64,000 nt of DNA from Haemophilus_A paraphrohaemolyticus_A (GTDB lineage: Bacteria; Pseudomonadota; Gammaproteobacteria; Enterobacterales; Pasteurellaceae): assembly GCF_003253115.1 (NCBI RefSeq), contig NZ_QEQF01000001.1, positions 576,222 to 640,221 on the forward strand. The letters are read 5' to 3'. Both the position numbers and the translations under genes were made by a program. The notes under the pieces were generated by a model that saw nothing but the letters and a program-made list of their open reading frames with translations, was not told the origin of the DNA and made no database searches. Below are positions 16,738-25,540 of the stretch, piece by piece (position 1 is the stretch's first letter; each line of letters opens with the position of its first letter).

Positions 16738-18393
16738 ATGAGTGAAACAGCGATAACCATCGGTCTGCTTGCCCTTGTTGCCGTGATTGGACTTTGGGTA
16801 GGGCATTGGAAGATCAAAGGCGTGGGGCTTGGTATTGGCGGCGTGTTATTTGGTGGGATTATCGTCGCCCATTTCACCACACAATACGGCATTCAGCTTG
16901 ATAGTCACACGCTACATTTTGTGCAAGAATTTGGCTTAATTCTGTTTGTTTATACTATCGGTATCCAAGTCGGTCCGGGCTTTTTTTCCTCTTTGCGAAA
17001 ATCAGGACTGAAACTAAATGGCTTTGCGATTTTAATTGTTGTGCTTGGCTCGCTTGCGACCATTATTATCTACAAAGTCACAGGCATTCCGCTTGATGTA
17101 GCTATTGGAATTTATTCTGGTGCGGTAACTAACACGCCAGCACTGGGTGCAGGGCAACAAGTTTTAGCCGAGCTCGGTATGACGGGCGTAACCAGCACAA
17201 TGGGGATCTCCTATGCCATGGCTTATCCTTTCGGGATTTGCGGCATTTTGCTCTGCATGTGGCTGCTTCGTCTCTTCTTCCGCGTGAAAATTGATGAAGA
17301 AGCACATAATTTCGTGAAAGAGAGCGGGCAGGATAAAGAGACGCTCGATACCCTTGTAGTGCAAGTCTCTAACCGCAATTTAGACGGCATCAATTTAACT
17401 GAAATCCCGGGTTTTAACCAAGAAGATGTGGTTTGCTCGCACCTAAAACGGGGCGAAGAAACCTTTGTGCCGAAAGCGGACAGCGAAGTGCGGCTAGGCG
17501 ATGTGTTGCATCTGGTCGGGGAAAGTGCCTCGCTAAAAAAAATGCGGCTGATTATTGGCGATGAAGTCGATGTGCCTGTTACGACCTCAAGCGGAGAAAT
17601 TCGTGCTGAACGTGTCGTGGTAACCAACGAAAAAGTGCTCAGTAAAAAAATCCGCAGCCTTGGCATTAACCAAAAATATGGCGTGGTAATTTCTCGCCTA
17701 AACCGTGCAGGAGTTGAACTCGTGCCAACCGGCAACACAACACTTCAATTTGGGGATGTATTACATATGGTAGGACGCACTGATGTGTTAAACAACGCTA
17801 TTTCGGTTATTGGTAATGCGCAACAAAAATTGCTACAAGTGCAAATGTTACCCGTGTTTATCGGGATTGGCTTAGGCGTATTACTCGGCTCATTGCCATT
17901 AAGCATCCCCGGTTTCCCTGTTGCCTTGAAATTAGGGCTTGCAGGCGGACCACTTGTAGTCGCAATCATCCTTGCTCGTATCGGTAGCATCGGCAAACTC
18001 TACTGGTTTATGCCACCAAGTGCTAACCTTGCCTTGCGCGAAATTGGCATCGTGCTTTTCCTCTCTATCGTCGGCTTGAAATCGGGCGGCAGCTTTGTTG
18101 ATACACTCACTAAGGGCTCTGGTTTAGAATGGATGGGCTACGGCATTTTCATTACCCTCATCCCGTTATTGATTATCGGTGTGATTGCACGTTGGTATGC
18201 CAAAATGAACTATCTCAGCCTTTGTGGCTTGCTCGCAGGCTCAATGACCGACCCACCCGCACTTGCTTTCGCCAATGAGATGAAAGAAGAGAGCGGCGCA
18301 CAAGCTCTTTCCTATGCAACAGTTTACCCGCTTGTCATGTTCTTGCGGATTATTTCGCCACAATTGCTGGCAATATTGTTGTTTGTGGCGTGA
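16738..18393 (+). CDS. YidE/AspT-type transporter with two RCK_C domains
   Basis: This 551-residue inner-membrane protein has the duplicated YidE/YbjL fold: about five helices (1-180), two TrkA-C/RCK_C cytoplasmic domains (about 205-290 and 295-375), and about five more helices (385-551). The GAVTNTPALGAGQQ and GSMTDPPALAFAN signatures occur once in each membrane half. The aspartate:alanine exchanger family (AspT, TC 2.A.81) has this architecture, but most proteobacterial members, including E. coli YidE, have no proven substrate. GAGG precedes the ATG. It ends at a strong terminator shared with nrdD. Confidence 0.88.
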   Translation: MSETAITIGLLALVAVIGLWVGHWKIKGVGLGIGGVLFGGIIVAHFTTQYGIQLDSHTLHFVQEFGLILFVYTIGIQVGPGFFSSLRKSGLKLNGFAILIVVLGSLATIIIYKVTGIPLDVAIGIYSGAVTNTPALGAGQQVLAELGMTGVTSTMGISYAMAYPFGICGILLCMWLLRLFFRVKIDEEAHNFVKESGQDKETLDTLVVQVSNRNLDGINLTEIPGFNQEDVVCSHLKRGEETFVPKADSEVRLGDVLHLVGESASLKKMRLIIGDEVDVPVTTSSGEIRAERVVVTNEKVLSKKIRSLGINQKYGVVISRLNRAGVELVPTGNTTLQFGDVLHMVGRTDVLNNAISVIGNAQQKLLQVQMLPVFIGIGLGVLLGSLPLSIPGFPVALKLGLAGGPLVVAIILARIGSIGKLYWFMPPSANLALREIGIVLFLSIVGLKSGGSFVDTLTKGSGLEWMGYGIFITLIPLLIIGVIARWYAKMNYLSLCGLLAGSMTDPPALAFANEMKEESGAQALSYATVYPLVMFLRIISPQLLAILLFVA

Positions 18394-18405
18394 TTTATCA
18401 AATGA

Positions 18406-18448
18406 AAGCGGTCGATTTGTAAAAAATTTTTGCAAATCGACCGCTTGT
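18406..18448. terminator. 14-bp-stem terminator between the YidE-like gene and nrdD
   Basis: AAGCGGTCGATTTG and CAAATCGACCGCTT pair perfectly around a 13-base A/T loop and serve both converging genes. The second arm includes an uptake sequence (ACCGCTTGT, 18440-18448). Confidence 0.85.
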
Positions 18449-18452
18449 TTAT

Positions 18453-20234
18453 TTACGCCGCTTCCCGATGATAGAACCTCAAACTATGCTCTTTTTGGCG
18501 AGCAGAGCTGAAAGCGGAAACTCGTTTTAAGTAGCCAATTACGCGCGTGCCGTAATCGATATCTTTCGAGCCACATTCTGGACAGCATTGCAAGGTGCGT
18601 TTGTCGATATGGTCGCAGGCGTTGCAGATAGTGATTTTTACGTTAATGCAGAAGTAGTTGCAGCCCGTTTTGGCTGCGATGTCGAGCATTGTGCGGTAGC
18701 CCGTTTGGGTTAAGGCTTCGTCTAAATTCAAATGTAAGGCGGAGCCGCCATCAAGCCATTCAATCAGCTCTTTACCGTGGAGTAAGAATTTATCGAGGGC
18801 GTTAATTTGCTCATCTTCTACCACATAAAAATAGGAATTGTAGCACTCACGTGGCACAAAATAGCCGTCAGCTTTATCCCATTTCGCATTTTTCACACCT
18901 AAATTTTCCGCGGGCACAAATTCGGTGTTGAACTTCACGCCATACTGTTTTGAAGCTTGCTGGTTCGATTCAAAAATCACTTTTAAGCGACTTTGCACAA
19001 ACAGCATATAGTCAGGATTATAGCCCACAGTTAAGCCTTGGGATTCCGCTGCTTCTGCCATGCCGTTAATGCCAATAGTGAGAAACTGTTTGTCAAGTGA
19101 GATAAAGCCCGCATCATACACAGGCAACATTCCTGCCGCGAGATACTCTTCCATCAATTTACGATAAGCGACTTGATATTGGTGGATCTTGCTGACTTCT
19201 GTTGCCAAATCGCGTCCATCTTGCACTAAGCGGTTCATATTCAGCGTAATCACGTTAATCGACCCTGTTGCCACACCGCCTGCACCAAGTGAATAGGAGA
19301 AAGTGTGATCCGCAATCTCATTGCGTAATCGGCAACAAGAAGCGAGCGAGTCTGGGTTGTCTGATTGATAGATAAAGAAGGCATTACCTTGCGAGAGCTC
19401 TTCCGCCATTTGGTCAGCAAATTCACTGTCTTTGCATTTGCCATTTTCAGTCAGCATTGCAGCTGTCACCACAGGAAAGGTTAAAATTGCCTTGGTGCGT
19501 TCTTGGTTAAACCATTTCATAAAGAAGCGTTGCAGTTTGGCGGTGGTTTCCCAGTTTGGGCGTTCAAAATCGGGGAAGACGAAATCGCCGAACATCGCCT
19601 CAAAATAGAAACGGTCATAAACCGAAATGTTCCAGAACACGCTTTGATAACCACGCGCCGCAGCGGGCTGGTTGATGCTATAAACCACTTGTTGAAGATG
19701 ATTTTCCACCTCCAAGCGGTGTGTTTCTAAGTAATTTTCACCAAAATCTTTACGGGCGAAATAGTCGAAATAGGTTAAAAATTCCACTGTTGCTACTGCA
19801 CCAGCAAATTGAGAACTCACAGCAAATACAAAGTTAATAAACGAACCGCAAAATGAGGCGAGATGTTTCGGGGCTTGAGATTCTCCGCCCAGCTTGGTTA
19901 AGCCTTCACGCAAAAATGGGTACATCGTCACCGATACGCAATAAGGCTTAAGGCTGGTTTCATCGTGAACATAAATCTCGTGGGCTTCGATTTGGCGAAG
20001 ATACTCGTCTGCCATCGCTTGCCCAAATAGTTCTGCGATTTTCTGGCTCACTTTGGCACGGTTGATCTGCACGAAAAAATCTTTCATCAACTCTTGTTCC
20101 ATTGTCGCAATGTTTTTTTGGGTCACGTTCGCATTAGCGTCCATTTTCGAACCATCGGCAGCATTTTTAGCTTTTTTATATTCTGTGATGAAATTTAGCT
20201 TTTGAGAAAGTTGAGTGGGGGTGAGTCGGATCAT
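18453..20234 (-). CDS. nrdD: Anaerobic ribonucleoside-triphosphate reductase, short form without ATP-cone
   Basis: This glycyl-radical class III reductase makes dNTPs under anoxia. Visible landmarks are C99 (SLKPYCVSV), the active-site region CC300-301 (ASCCRLRNE), the C-terminal zinc ribbon C537, C540, C551, C554, and the glycyl radical site G567 in RVIGYL. It has only 593 residues, against about 700-710 for E. coli NrdD, and the roughly 100-residue N-terminal ATP-cone that provides dATP inhibition is absent: the core starts near residue 10. The tail after G567 (26 residues) is longer than usual. AAGGA precedes the ATG. It lies downstream of nrdG, the reverse of the common order. Confidence 0.88.
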   Translation of the reverse strand: MIRLTPTQLSQKLNFITEYKKAKNAADGSKMDANANVTQKNIATMEQELMKDFFVQINRAKVSQKIAELFGQAMADEYLRQIEAHEIYVHDETSLKPYCVSVTMYPFLREGLTKLGGESQAPKHLASFCGSFINFVFAVSSQFAGAVATVEFLTYFDYFARKDFGENYLETHRLEVENHLQQVVYSINQPAAARGYQSVFWNISVYDRFYFEAMFGDFVFPDFERPNWETTAKLQRFFMKWFNQERTKAILTFPVVTAAMLTENGKCKDSEFADQMAEELSQGNAFFIYQSDNPDSLASCCRLRNEIADHTFSYSLGAGGVATGSINVITLNMNRLVQDGRDLATEVSKIHQYQVAYRKLMEEYLAAGMLPVYDAGFISLDKQFLTIGINGMAEAAESQGLTVGYNPDYMLFVQSRLKVIFESNQQASKQYGVKFNTEFVPAENLGVKNAKWDKADGYFVPRECYNSYFYVVEDEQINALDKFLLHGKELIEWLDGGSALHLNLDEALTQTGYRTMLDIAAKTGCNYFCINVKITICNACDHIDKRTLQCCPECGSKDIDYGTRVIGYLKRVSAFSSARQKEHSLRFYHREAA

Positions 20235-20301
20235 ATTTTTTCCTTAACACTACATGTTTTTTAATGATGAAAACTTCGTTCCCTCTATAAACGGGGAGAT
20301 A

Positions 20302-20763
20302 TCAACGAATAAATAAACTATTCAAACACTCCCCCGTCCTTAAATCGACAAATCGTTGGTTGGTAGTAAGGCTATTTAATCCGCCACGCTCAGCAATCCA
20401 GCACCCTGTTTTGAGGTAGGTGAGTGAGGTTAAAATTCTTGGGTCAAGTTCTGTTTTTTCTAAGCCAGTATAAAGACAGGTTGCCAGCCCCTCGGCTTGT
20501 GCTATTTTAAGCAATGGAATGAGTTTTTCAGGCAACCATTCTCCGCCCATAAACAGCACGCAAGTGATAAAACCTTGGTATTTTTTGAGCTGTTCGGCAA
20601 GATAAATCTCCGTCAAAATCTGACCACTTCCCCGTTTCCAGCTCTCAATGCTATGGCAACCTTTACAGCCTAAAGGGCAACCTGTAATCAAAAAAGCGAG
20701 GCTAGTTTCATTCGGCACTTCTTGCCAAACGACTTGTTGGTTGCAAAATCTTATTTCTTCCAT
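20302..20763 (-). CDS. nrdG: Anaerobic ribonucleotide reductase activating protein
   Basis: This 153-residue radical SAM activase generates the glycyl radical on NrdD. The cluster motif C29-x3-C33-x2-C36 (CPLGCKGCH) and FMGGEW (the GGE motif) are clear. The sequence is not close to the E. coli NrdG pattern by eye and probably belongs with the short NrdD class. It is the first gene of the two-gene operon. No Shine-Dalgarno is obvious before ATG 20763. The two NrdR-like boxes lie directly upstream. Confidence 0.88.
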   Translation of the reverse strand: MEEIRFCNQQVVWQEVPNETSLAFLITGCPLGCKGCHSIESWKRGSGQILTEIYLAEQLKKYQGFITCVLFMGGEWLPEKLIPLLKIAQAEGLATCLYTGLEKTELDPRILTSLTYLKTGCWIAERGGLNSLTTNQRFVDLRTGECLNSLFIR

Positions 20764-20775
20764 TTTAAAATTAAA

Positions 20776-20823
20776 TTACTATATATTGTGTATTTGTTTA
20801 CAAATAATCACAAGATGTAGATA
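20776..20823 (-). promoter_or_regulatory. Two NrdR-like boxes upstream of nrdG
   Basis: Box 1, TTACTATATATTGTGT (20776-20791), matches the NrdR consensus acaCwAtATaTwGtgt at 14 of 16 positions. Box 2 (20808-20823) matches at 10 of 16, with 8 of 10 in the core. Their starts are 32 bp apart, the three-turn spacing typical of NrdR box pairs. NrdR represses ribonucleotide reductase genes. Confidence 0.65.
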
Positions 20824-21030
20824 TGCTACGATTTTTCTAAAAAAAAGAAAATAGAAAAATTTGCACAAAAGGGGTTGCAAAATTTTTAGTTAAAGAAAAT
20901 CAAAGAGATAAACCCAGAAATTTTTTCAGGTTAATTTTGTGTTAAAAATGGATGGAAATGTTGCGTTTTTGGTAAGTGGTTGAATTTCTTTTATTTTTTG
21001 CAAGCATAATATTTCAGTTACTAAAATTAC

Positions 21031-21067
21031 CCCGTTTTTTCTATTGTTCACACTGTCAAAAAACGGG
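21031..21067 (+). promoter_or_regulatory. Perfect stem-loop upstream of rsxA
   Basis: CCCGTTTTTT and AAAAAACGGG form a perfect 10-bp stem with a 17-base loop, ending 48 bases before the rsxA start. No U-tract follows (ATAATAAGC), so it is not a plain terminator. It could be a protein-binding palindrome or a leader structure. Confidence 0.5.
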
Positions 21068-21115
21068 ATAATAAGCACATTTTTTAATATTGAATGTGAA
21101 ATTTGGGTGTGGAAA

Positions 21116-21697
21116 ATGGTGGATTATCTTCTTCTGATTATAGGCACGGCACTCATAAACAACTTTGTCTTGGTGAAATTTCTTGGGCTTTGTCCGTTTA
21201 TGGGGGTATCGAAAAAAGTCGAAACAGCGATCGGTATGGGGTTGGCAACAACGTTCGTACTGACTGTGGCATCACTTTCGGCTTATTTGACGGAGACATT
21301 TATCCTCATTCCGCTGCAAGCCCAATTTTTACGCACACTTGTTTTTATTTTAATTATCGCGGTCATCGTACAATTAACTGAGATGATTATCCACAAAACG
21401 AGCCCTGTGCTTTATCGCCTGCTTGGGATCTACTTACCGCTGATTACGACCAACTGTGCTGTATTAGGAGTGGCATTGTTGAATGTAAATCTTACTAATA
21501 ACTTGGTGCAATCAGTACTTTATGGCTTTGGTGCCGCACTTGGCTTTTCACTTGTTTTAGTGCTTTTTGCCGCACTGCGTGAACGATTAGCAGCGGCGGA
21601 TGTGCCTCGTCCGTTCCAAGGAGCTTCTATCGCATTAGTCACCGCAGGCTTGATGTCGCTTGCCTTTATGGGCTTTGCAGGGTTGGTAAAAATCTAA
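21116..21697 (+). CDS. rsxA: Electron transport complex subunit RsxA (RnfA)
   Basis: This 193-residue protein with six predicted membrane helices is a core subunit of the Rnf/Rsx complex, which couples electron flow between NADH and ferredoxin-like carriers to ion movement; in E. coli Rsx also reduces SoxR. NNFVLVKFLGLCPFMGVS and TTNCAVLG carry the conserved membrane cysteines. An in-frame extension to 21044 adds 24 residues not found in the family; ATG 21116 with GTGGAAA before it gives family length. It is the first gene of rsxABCDGE; its stop overlaps the rsxB start. Confidence 0.94.
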   Translation: MVDYLLLIIGTALINNFVLVKFLGLCPFMGVSKKVETAIGMGLATTFVLTVASLSAYLTETFILIPLQAQFLRTLVFILIIAVIVQLTEMIIHKTSPVLYRLLGIYLPLITTNCAVLGVALLNVNLTNNLVQSVLYGFGAALGFSLVLVLFAALRERLAAADVPRPFQGASIALVTAGLMSLAFMGFAGLVKI

Positions 21698-22308
21698 TGT
21701 TAGCCTTTTCCATTGTGACTTATATTATTATCGCCATCGTGGTTATCGCCTTGATTTTTGGGGCGATTTTGGGCTATTCCTCTGTAAAATTGAAAGTGGA
21801 AGAAGACCCAATTGTCGAGAAAATTGATGCGATTTTACCGCAAAGCCAATGCGGACAATGTGGCTACCCAGGCTGTAAACCTTATGCAGAAGCGATTGCT
21901 AATGGCGATGTAATTACCAAATGTGTGCCAGGTGGACAACCGTTAGTAGTGAAAATTGCGGATTTATTGGGCGTAGATGTGCCTACAATGGATGGTGTGG
22001 AAGAGCCCGAAACTAAAGTGGCGTTTATTCACGAAGATCTCTGCATTGGTTGCACCAAATGTATTCAAGCCTGCCCTGTGGATGCGATTGTGGGCAGTAA
22101 CAAGGCGATGCACACTATTATTGCGGATTTCTGCACAGGCTGTGAGCTCTGTGTCGCACCTTGCCCAACCAACTGTATTGAGATGATTAAACCGAAAAAA
22201 ACAGCTCGCCAATGGAACTGGCAATTTGATCCAAATTTGGTCATTCCAATTGTGAACACCACCGAAATTCAACAGAAAAAAGTGATTGGCGGAGGAGCGG
22301 ATGAGTAA
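21697..22308 (+). CDS. rsxB: Electron transport complex subunit RsxB (RnfB)
   Basis: This 203-residue subunit has one N-terminal membrane anchor (about 5-27) and a cytoplasmic multi-cluster region. The CGQCGYPGC cluster motif (residues 49-57) is followed by two ferredoxin motifs CIGCTKCIQACP and CTGCELCVAPCP, enough for three 4Fe-4S clusters. It passes electrons between RsxC and the membrane subunits. Its start shares a base with the rsxA stop (TAATG). Confidence 0.95.
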   Translation: MLAFSIVTYIIIAIVVIALIFGAILGYSSVKLKVEEDPIVEKIDAILPQSQCGQCGYPGCKPYAEAIANGDVITKCVPGGQPLVVKIADLLGVDVPTMDGVEEPETKVAFIHEDLCIGCTKCIQACPVDAIVGSNKAMHTIIADFCTGCELCVAPCPTNCIEMIKPKKTARQWNWQFDPNLVIPIVNTTEIQQKKVIGGGADE

Positions 22309-24433
22309 TCCAAATGAAGTGCTAACTCGCATTCGCCTTAATAAAGAAACAGGCAAACTTTGGCAATTTCCTGGCGGAATTCACCCGCTTGAGAACAAAA
22401 AACAGTCAAGCCAAAAACCTATTCGCACGTTGAATTTACCGAAATATTTTTATGTGCCTGTGGTACAACATTCTGGCTGGGCAGGCGATCTGATCGTCAA
22501 AGAGGGCGATTATGTCTTTAAAGGGCAAGCACTCACTCAAGGCGATCACTACCGCCAATTGCCTGTGCATGCACCGACATCGGGCAGAGTGGTAGCAATT
22601 GCCCCACACGTGGCATCACACGCTTCTGGTTTACCAGAAATGACCGTAGTGATTGAAACTGACGGCAAAGATGAGTGGATTGAACGTAAACCGATTGATG
22701 ATTTTTTGCAAATGGGTAGCGAAGAAATTATCGAAAAAGTTTACCGATATGGTATTGCTGGATTAGGTGGAGCGGTGTTTCCAACAGCATCCAAACTTAG
22801 CCTTGCGGATAAACGTTGTAAGCTGTTAATTATCAACGGGGCGGAGTGTGAACCTTACATTACCTGCGATGATCGCTTGATGCAGGAGCGAACGAATGAA
22901 TTGGTAGAAGGTATTCGCATTTTGCGTTATGTGCTTCGCCCTGAAGAAGTCGTGATTGCGATTGAGGATAACAAACCAAGCGCAATCAAAGCGGTTAAAA
23001 AAGCCTTGAAAGGTGCAAATGATATGTTTGTGCGTGAAATTCCGACTAAATATCCCTCTGGTGCAAGCGATCAGTTGGTGCAAGTGCTTACAGGCTTAGA
23101 AATTCCGCAAGGCAAACGCACGATTGAAATGGGTATTGTGATGCATAATATCGGCACAGTCTATGCAGTAAAACGAGCAATTATGGACGATGAACCTTTA
23201 ATTGAACGGGTCGTTACACTCACTGGTGATAAAATTCGCAATAAAGGCAATGTCTGGGCAAGATTGGGCACACCAATTATTCACTTGCTTGAACAGGTCG
23301 ATTATCAAGCTGATGCGCGTTTCCCAGTTTTTTTAGGTGGGCCAATGACGGGCTTTATTTTGCCATCATTGCAATCGCCGATAACCAAAACCGCAAACTG
23401 TATTATCGCTCCAGATCATTTTGAATATGCACCTCCAGAGCCTGAACGCAGCTGCATTCGTTGCTCGAGCTGTTCGGATGCTTGCCCTGTCGGCTTATTA
23501 CCGCAACAGCTTTACTGGTTTGCCCGTTCAGAAGATCACGAAAAATCTAACGAATACCACTTAGAGGCTTGTATTGAGTGTGGCATCTGTGCTTACGTCT
23601 GCCCAAGTTACATTCCTCTTATTCAATATTTCCGCCAAGAAAAAGCCAAAATTGCAGAAATAGAAGAGAAAACGAAGAAATCGGAAGAAGCAAAAGAACG
23701 TTTTGAAGCACGTGAAGCTCGCTTGCAGAAAGAGAAAGAGGCTCGCACTGCTCGAATTAACCAAGCGGCTGAAAAACGCCGTGAAGAGATTGCTCAAAAT
23801 CAAGGTGAAGATCCTGTAGCAGCCGCGCTAGCTCGTATTAAAGCGAAAAAAGCGGAGCCTACATCCGAAGTTCATGTAAAAGCCAATGGCGAACCTGATA
23901 ACAGCGATTTGATGGCACAACGCAAAGCTCGCCGCTTAGCTAAACAGGGAGAGACTACACAAGCAGTTGAAAAAGTTGAAGAAACTGCAAAACCAGCTGA
24001 AAATCTATCTGAGAACCTAGATACGAAAAAAGCAGCTGTCGCTGCGGCACTAGCCCGTGCTAGAGCGAAAAAAGAAGCACAACAGGCACAAGCGGTTGAA
24101 AAAACGGAAGAAGCTACAAAACCTACTGAAGAGCTTGACTCACGCAAAGCCGCTATCGCCGCGGCACTTGCACGTGCGAAAGCGAAGAAAGATGCACAAC
24201 AAGCGATCGAAAAATCTGAAGAGGTTGCAAAACCTACTGAAGAGCTTGATCCTCGCAAAGCCGCTATCGCTGTGGCGATTGCTCGTGCGAAAGTGAAGAA
24301 AGAGGCACAGCAAGCGGTCGAAAAAATCGAAGAGGTTGCAAAACCAATGGAAGAACTCGACCCGCGCAAAGCAGCTGTGGCTGCAGCAATTGCTCGTGCA
24401 AAAGCAAAAAAAAGCAGCTCAACAACAGAGTGA
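22301..24433 (+). CDS. rsxC: Electron transport complex subunit RsxC (RnfC)
   Basis: This 710-residue peripheral subunit binds NADH and FMN. The conserved core (about 1-450) has GLGGAVFPTASKL, the NADH/FMN region, and two 4Fe-4S motifs CIRCSSCSDACP and CIECGICAYVCP. A charged coiled-coil (450-510) leads to an Ala/Lys-rich tail with copies of the unit RKAAIAAALARAKAKK, three of them spaced 37 residues. ATG 22301 is chosen over TTG 22286 because GGAGGAG lies just before it; it overlaps the rsxB stop by eight bases. Tail repeats are also known in E. coli RsxC. Confidence 0.94.
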   Translation: MSNPNEVLTRIRLNKETGKLWQFPGGIHPLENKKQSSQKPIRTLNLPKYFYVPVVQHSGWAGDLIVKEGDYVFKGQALTQGDHYRQLPVHAPTSGRVVAIAPHVASHASGLPEMTVVIETDGKDEWIERKPIDDFLQMGSEEIIEKVYRYGIAGLGGAVFPTASKLSLADKRCKLLIINGAECEPYITCDDRLMQERTNELVEGIRILRYVLRPEEVVIAIEDNKPSAIKAVKKALKGANDMFVREIPTKYPSGASDQLVQVLTGLEIPQGKRTIEMGIVMHNIGTVYAVKRAIMDDEPLIERVVTLTGDKIRNKGNVWARLGTPIIHLLEQVDYQADARFPVFLGGPMTGFILPSLQSPITKTANCIIAPDHFEYAPPEPERSCIRCSSCSDACPVGLLPQQLYWFARSEDHEKSNEYHLEACIECGICAYVCPSYIPLIQYFRQEKAKIAEIEEKTKKSEEAKERFEAREARLQKEKEARTARINQAAEKRREEIAQNQGEDPVAAALARIKAKKAEPTSEVHVKANGEPDNSDLMAQRKARRLAKQGETTQAVEKVEETAKPAENLSENLDTKKAAVAAALARARAKKEAQQAQAVEKTEEATKPTEELDSRKAAIAAALARAKAKKDAQQAIEKSEEVAKPTEELDPRKAAIAVAIARAKVKKEAQQAVEKIEEVAKPMEELDPRKAAVAAAIARAKAKKSSSTTE
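24020..24415 (+). repeat. Tandem repeat in the rsxC 3' end
   Basis: Units beginning Asp-x-Arg/Lys-Lys-Ala-Ala start near 24021, 24137, 24248 and 24359. The last three are exactly 111 bp (37 codons) apart and the first step is longer by about two codons. A shorter related unit lies near 23815. The DNA copies have diverged at many third positions. Confidence 0.8.
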
Positions 24434-24469
24434 ACAATAACCGAATAATGGAAAGAAAAGGAAGCATCA

Positions 24470-25540
24470 ATGTTTAAAATGGTCAGCTCCCCACATACAC
24501 ACGGGAGCAATTTAACCGCCAAATTTATGTTATGGGTGATGGTTGCTATGTTGCCCGCCCTTGTTGTGCAATGCTATTACTTCGGCGTTGGCGTGTTGGT
24601 GCAGGTTATCATTGCAGTTAGCTTTGCTGTGGTTATTGAACTTACTGTGGCAAAACTTCGCCAAAAACCGACTGCTTTCTATTTGGCGGATCTCTCTGGC
24701 ATTTTAACCGCACTGATTTTAGCAATGTCTATTCCGCCTTATTCCCCTTATTGGATCGTGATGATCGGGGTGATTGTTGCTTTACTGCTGGCAAAACATA
24801 TTTACGGTGGGTTAGGACAGAATTTGTTTAATCCTGCAATGGTAGCGTATGCCTTGTTGCTGATTTCGTTCCCTGTGCAAATGACCTCATGGAGTGTACC
24901 AAGCCAGCTATTAAGCGAGCCGCCAACAATGAACGACGCCTTTCATTTGGTTTTTACAGGTGTTACGAGCGATGGTTTTAGTTTACGCCAATTAGTTGAT
25001 AGCGTGGACGGTATTACTCAAGCAACACCACTTGATAGTGCGAAATTAGCGATGAAGGCACAAGGTTTTATTGCACCAGAACTTGCACAAAATATCAGCG
25101 ATAAATTGGGCTTCAACGGCTGGTTTCAAATCAATTTGGCGTTTTTGATTGGTGGGATTTTCCTGATTGCGAAACGTATCATTCACTGGCAAATTCCAGT
25201 AGCGATGTTGACGGTGTTTGTGTTGTGTAGCTACACGGACAACACAGTGAAACAACTCGCTTTTGCCGATTCGAGCAGTGCATTGTGGGAAACGTGGCAA
25301 CATCTTTTTAGTGGGGCGATGATGTTTGGGGCGTTCTTTATTGCGACTGATCCCGTTTCCGCCTCCATTACACCACGTGGAAAACTAATTTTCGGTGGCT
25401 TAATTGGCTTGTTGGTTTACCTGATTCGTTATTATGGAAATTACCCCGATGCGGTGGCATTCTCAGTGTTGCTAGCCAATATTTGCGTACCGCTGATTGA
25501 CCACTATACGCAACCAAGATTGTACGGGACGAGAAAATAA
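24470..25540 (+). CDS. rsxD: Electron transport complex subunit RsxD (RnfD)
   Basis: This 356-residue integral membrane protein has about nine to ten helices. It belongs to the NqrB/RnfD family, which carries FMN bound through a phosphoester to a Thr; the likely residue is in GITQATPLDSAK near residue 187. GGLGQNLFNPAMVAYALLL and ATDPVSASITPRGKL are other family signatures. AAAAGGAAG precedes ATG 24470. It overlaps rsxG by one base. Confidence 0.94.
   Translation: MFKMVSSPHTHGSNLTAKFMLWVMVAMLPALVVQCYYFGVGVLVQVIIAVSFAVVIELTVAKLRQKPTAFYLADLSGILTALILAMSIPPYSPYWIVMIGVIVALLLAKHIYGGLGQNLFNPAMVAYALLLISFPVQMTSWSVPSQLLSEPPTMNDAFHLVFTGVTSDGFSLRQLVDSVDGITQATPLDSAKLAMKAQGFIAPELAQNISDKLGFNGWFQINLAFLIGGIFLIAKRIIHWQIPVAMLTVFVLCSYTDNTVKQLAFADSSSALWETWQHLFSGAMMFGAFFIATDPVSASITPRGKLIFGGLIGLLVYLIRYYGNYPDAVAFSVLLANICVPLIDHYTQPRLYGTRK

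Larger units (their letters stand above)
20764..21115. promoter_or_regulatory. Divergent nrdG / rsxA regulatory region
   Basis: This 352-bp, very AT-rich gap separates two anaerobic or redox operons. It holds the NrdR-like boxes next to nrdG, an imperfect inverted repeat (AAAAATTTGCA at 20855, TGCAAAATTTTT at 20876) and, closer to rsxA, a perfect 10-bp stem-loop at 21031-21067. A weak FNR-like match (TTAAAGAAAATCAA, 20890-20903) fits 8 of 10 positions. No coding frame or RNA gene is evident. Confidence 0.55.

Noticed and set aside
20245..20262. A third NrdR-like box directly before nrdD
   Set aside because: The core CACTACATGTTT matches only about 7 of 10 conserved positions and has no partner at the right spacing.
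20890..20903. FNR site between nrdG and rsxA
   Set aside because: TTAAAGAAAATCAA keeps only one good half-site; in such AT-rich DNA this is expected by chance. It is mentioned in the intergenic entry only.
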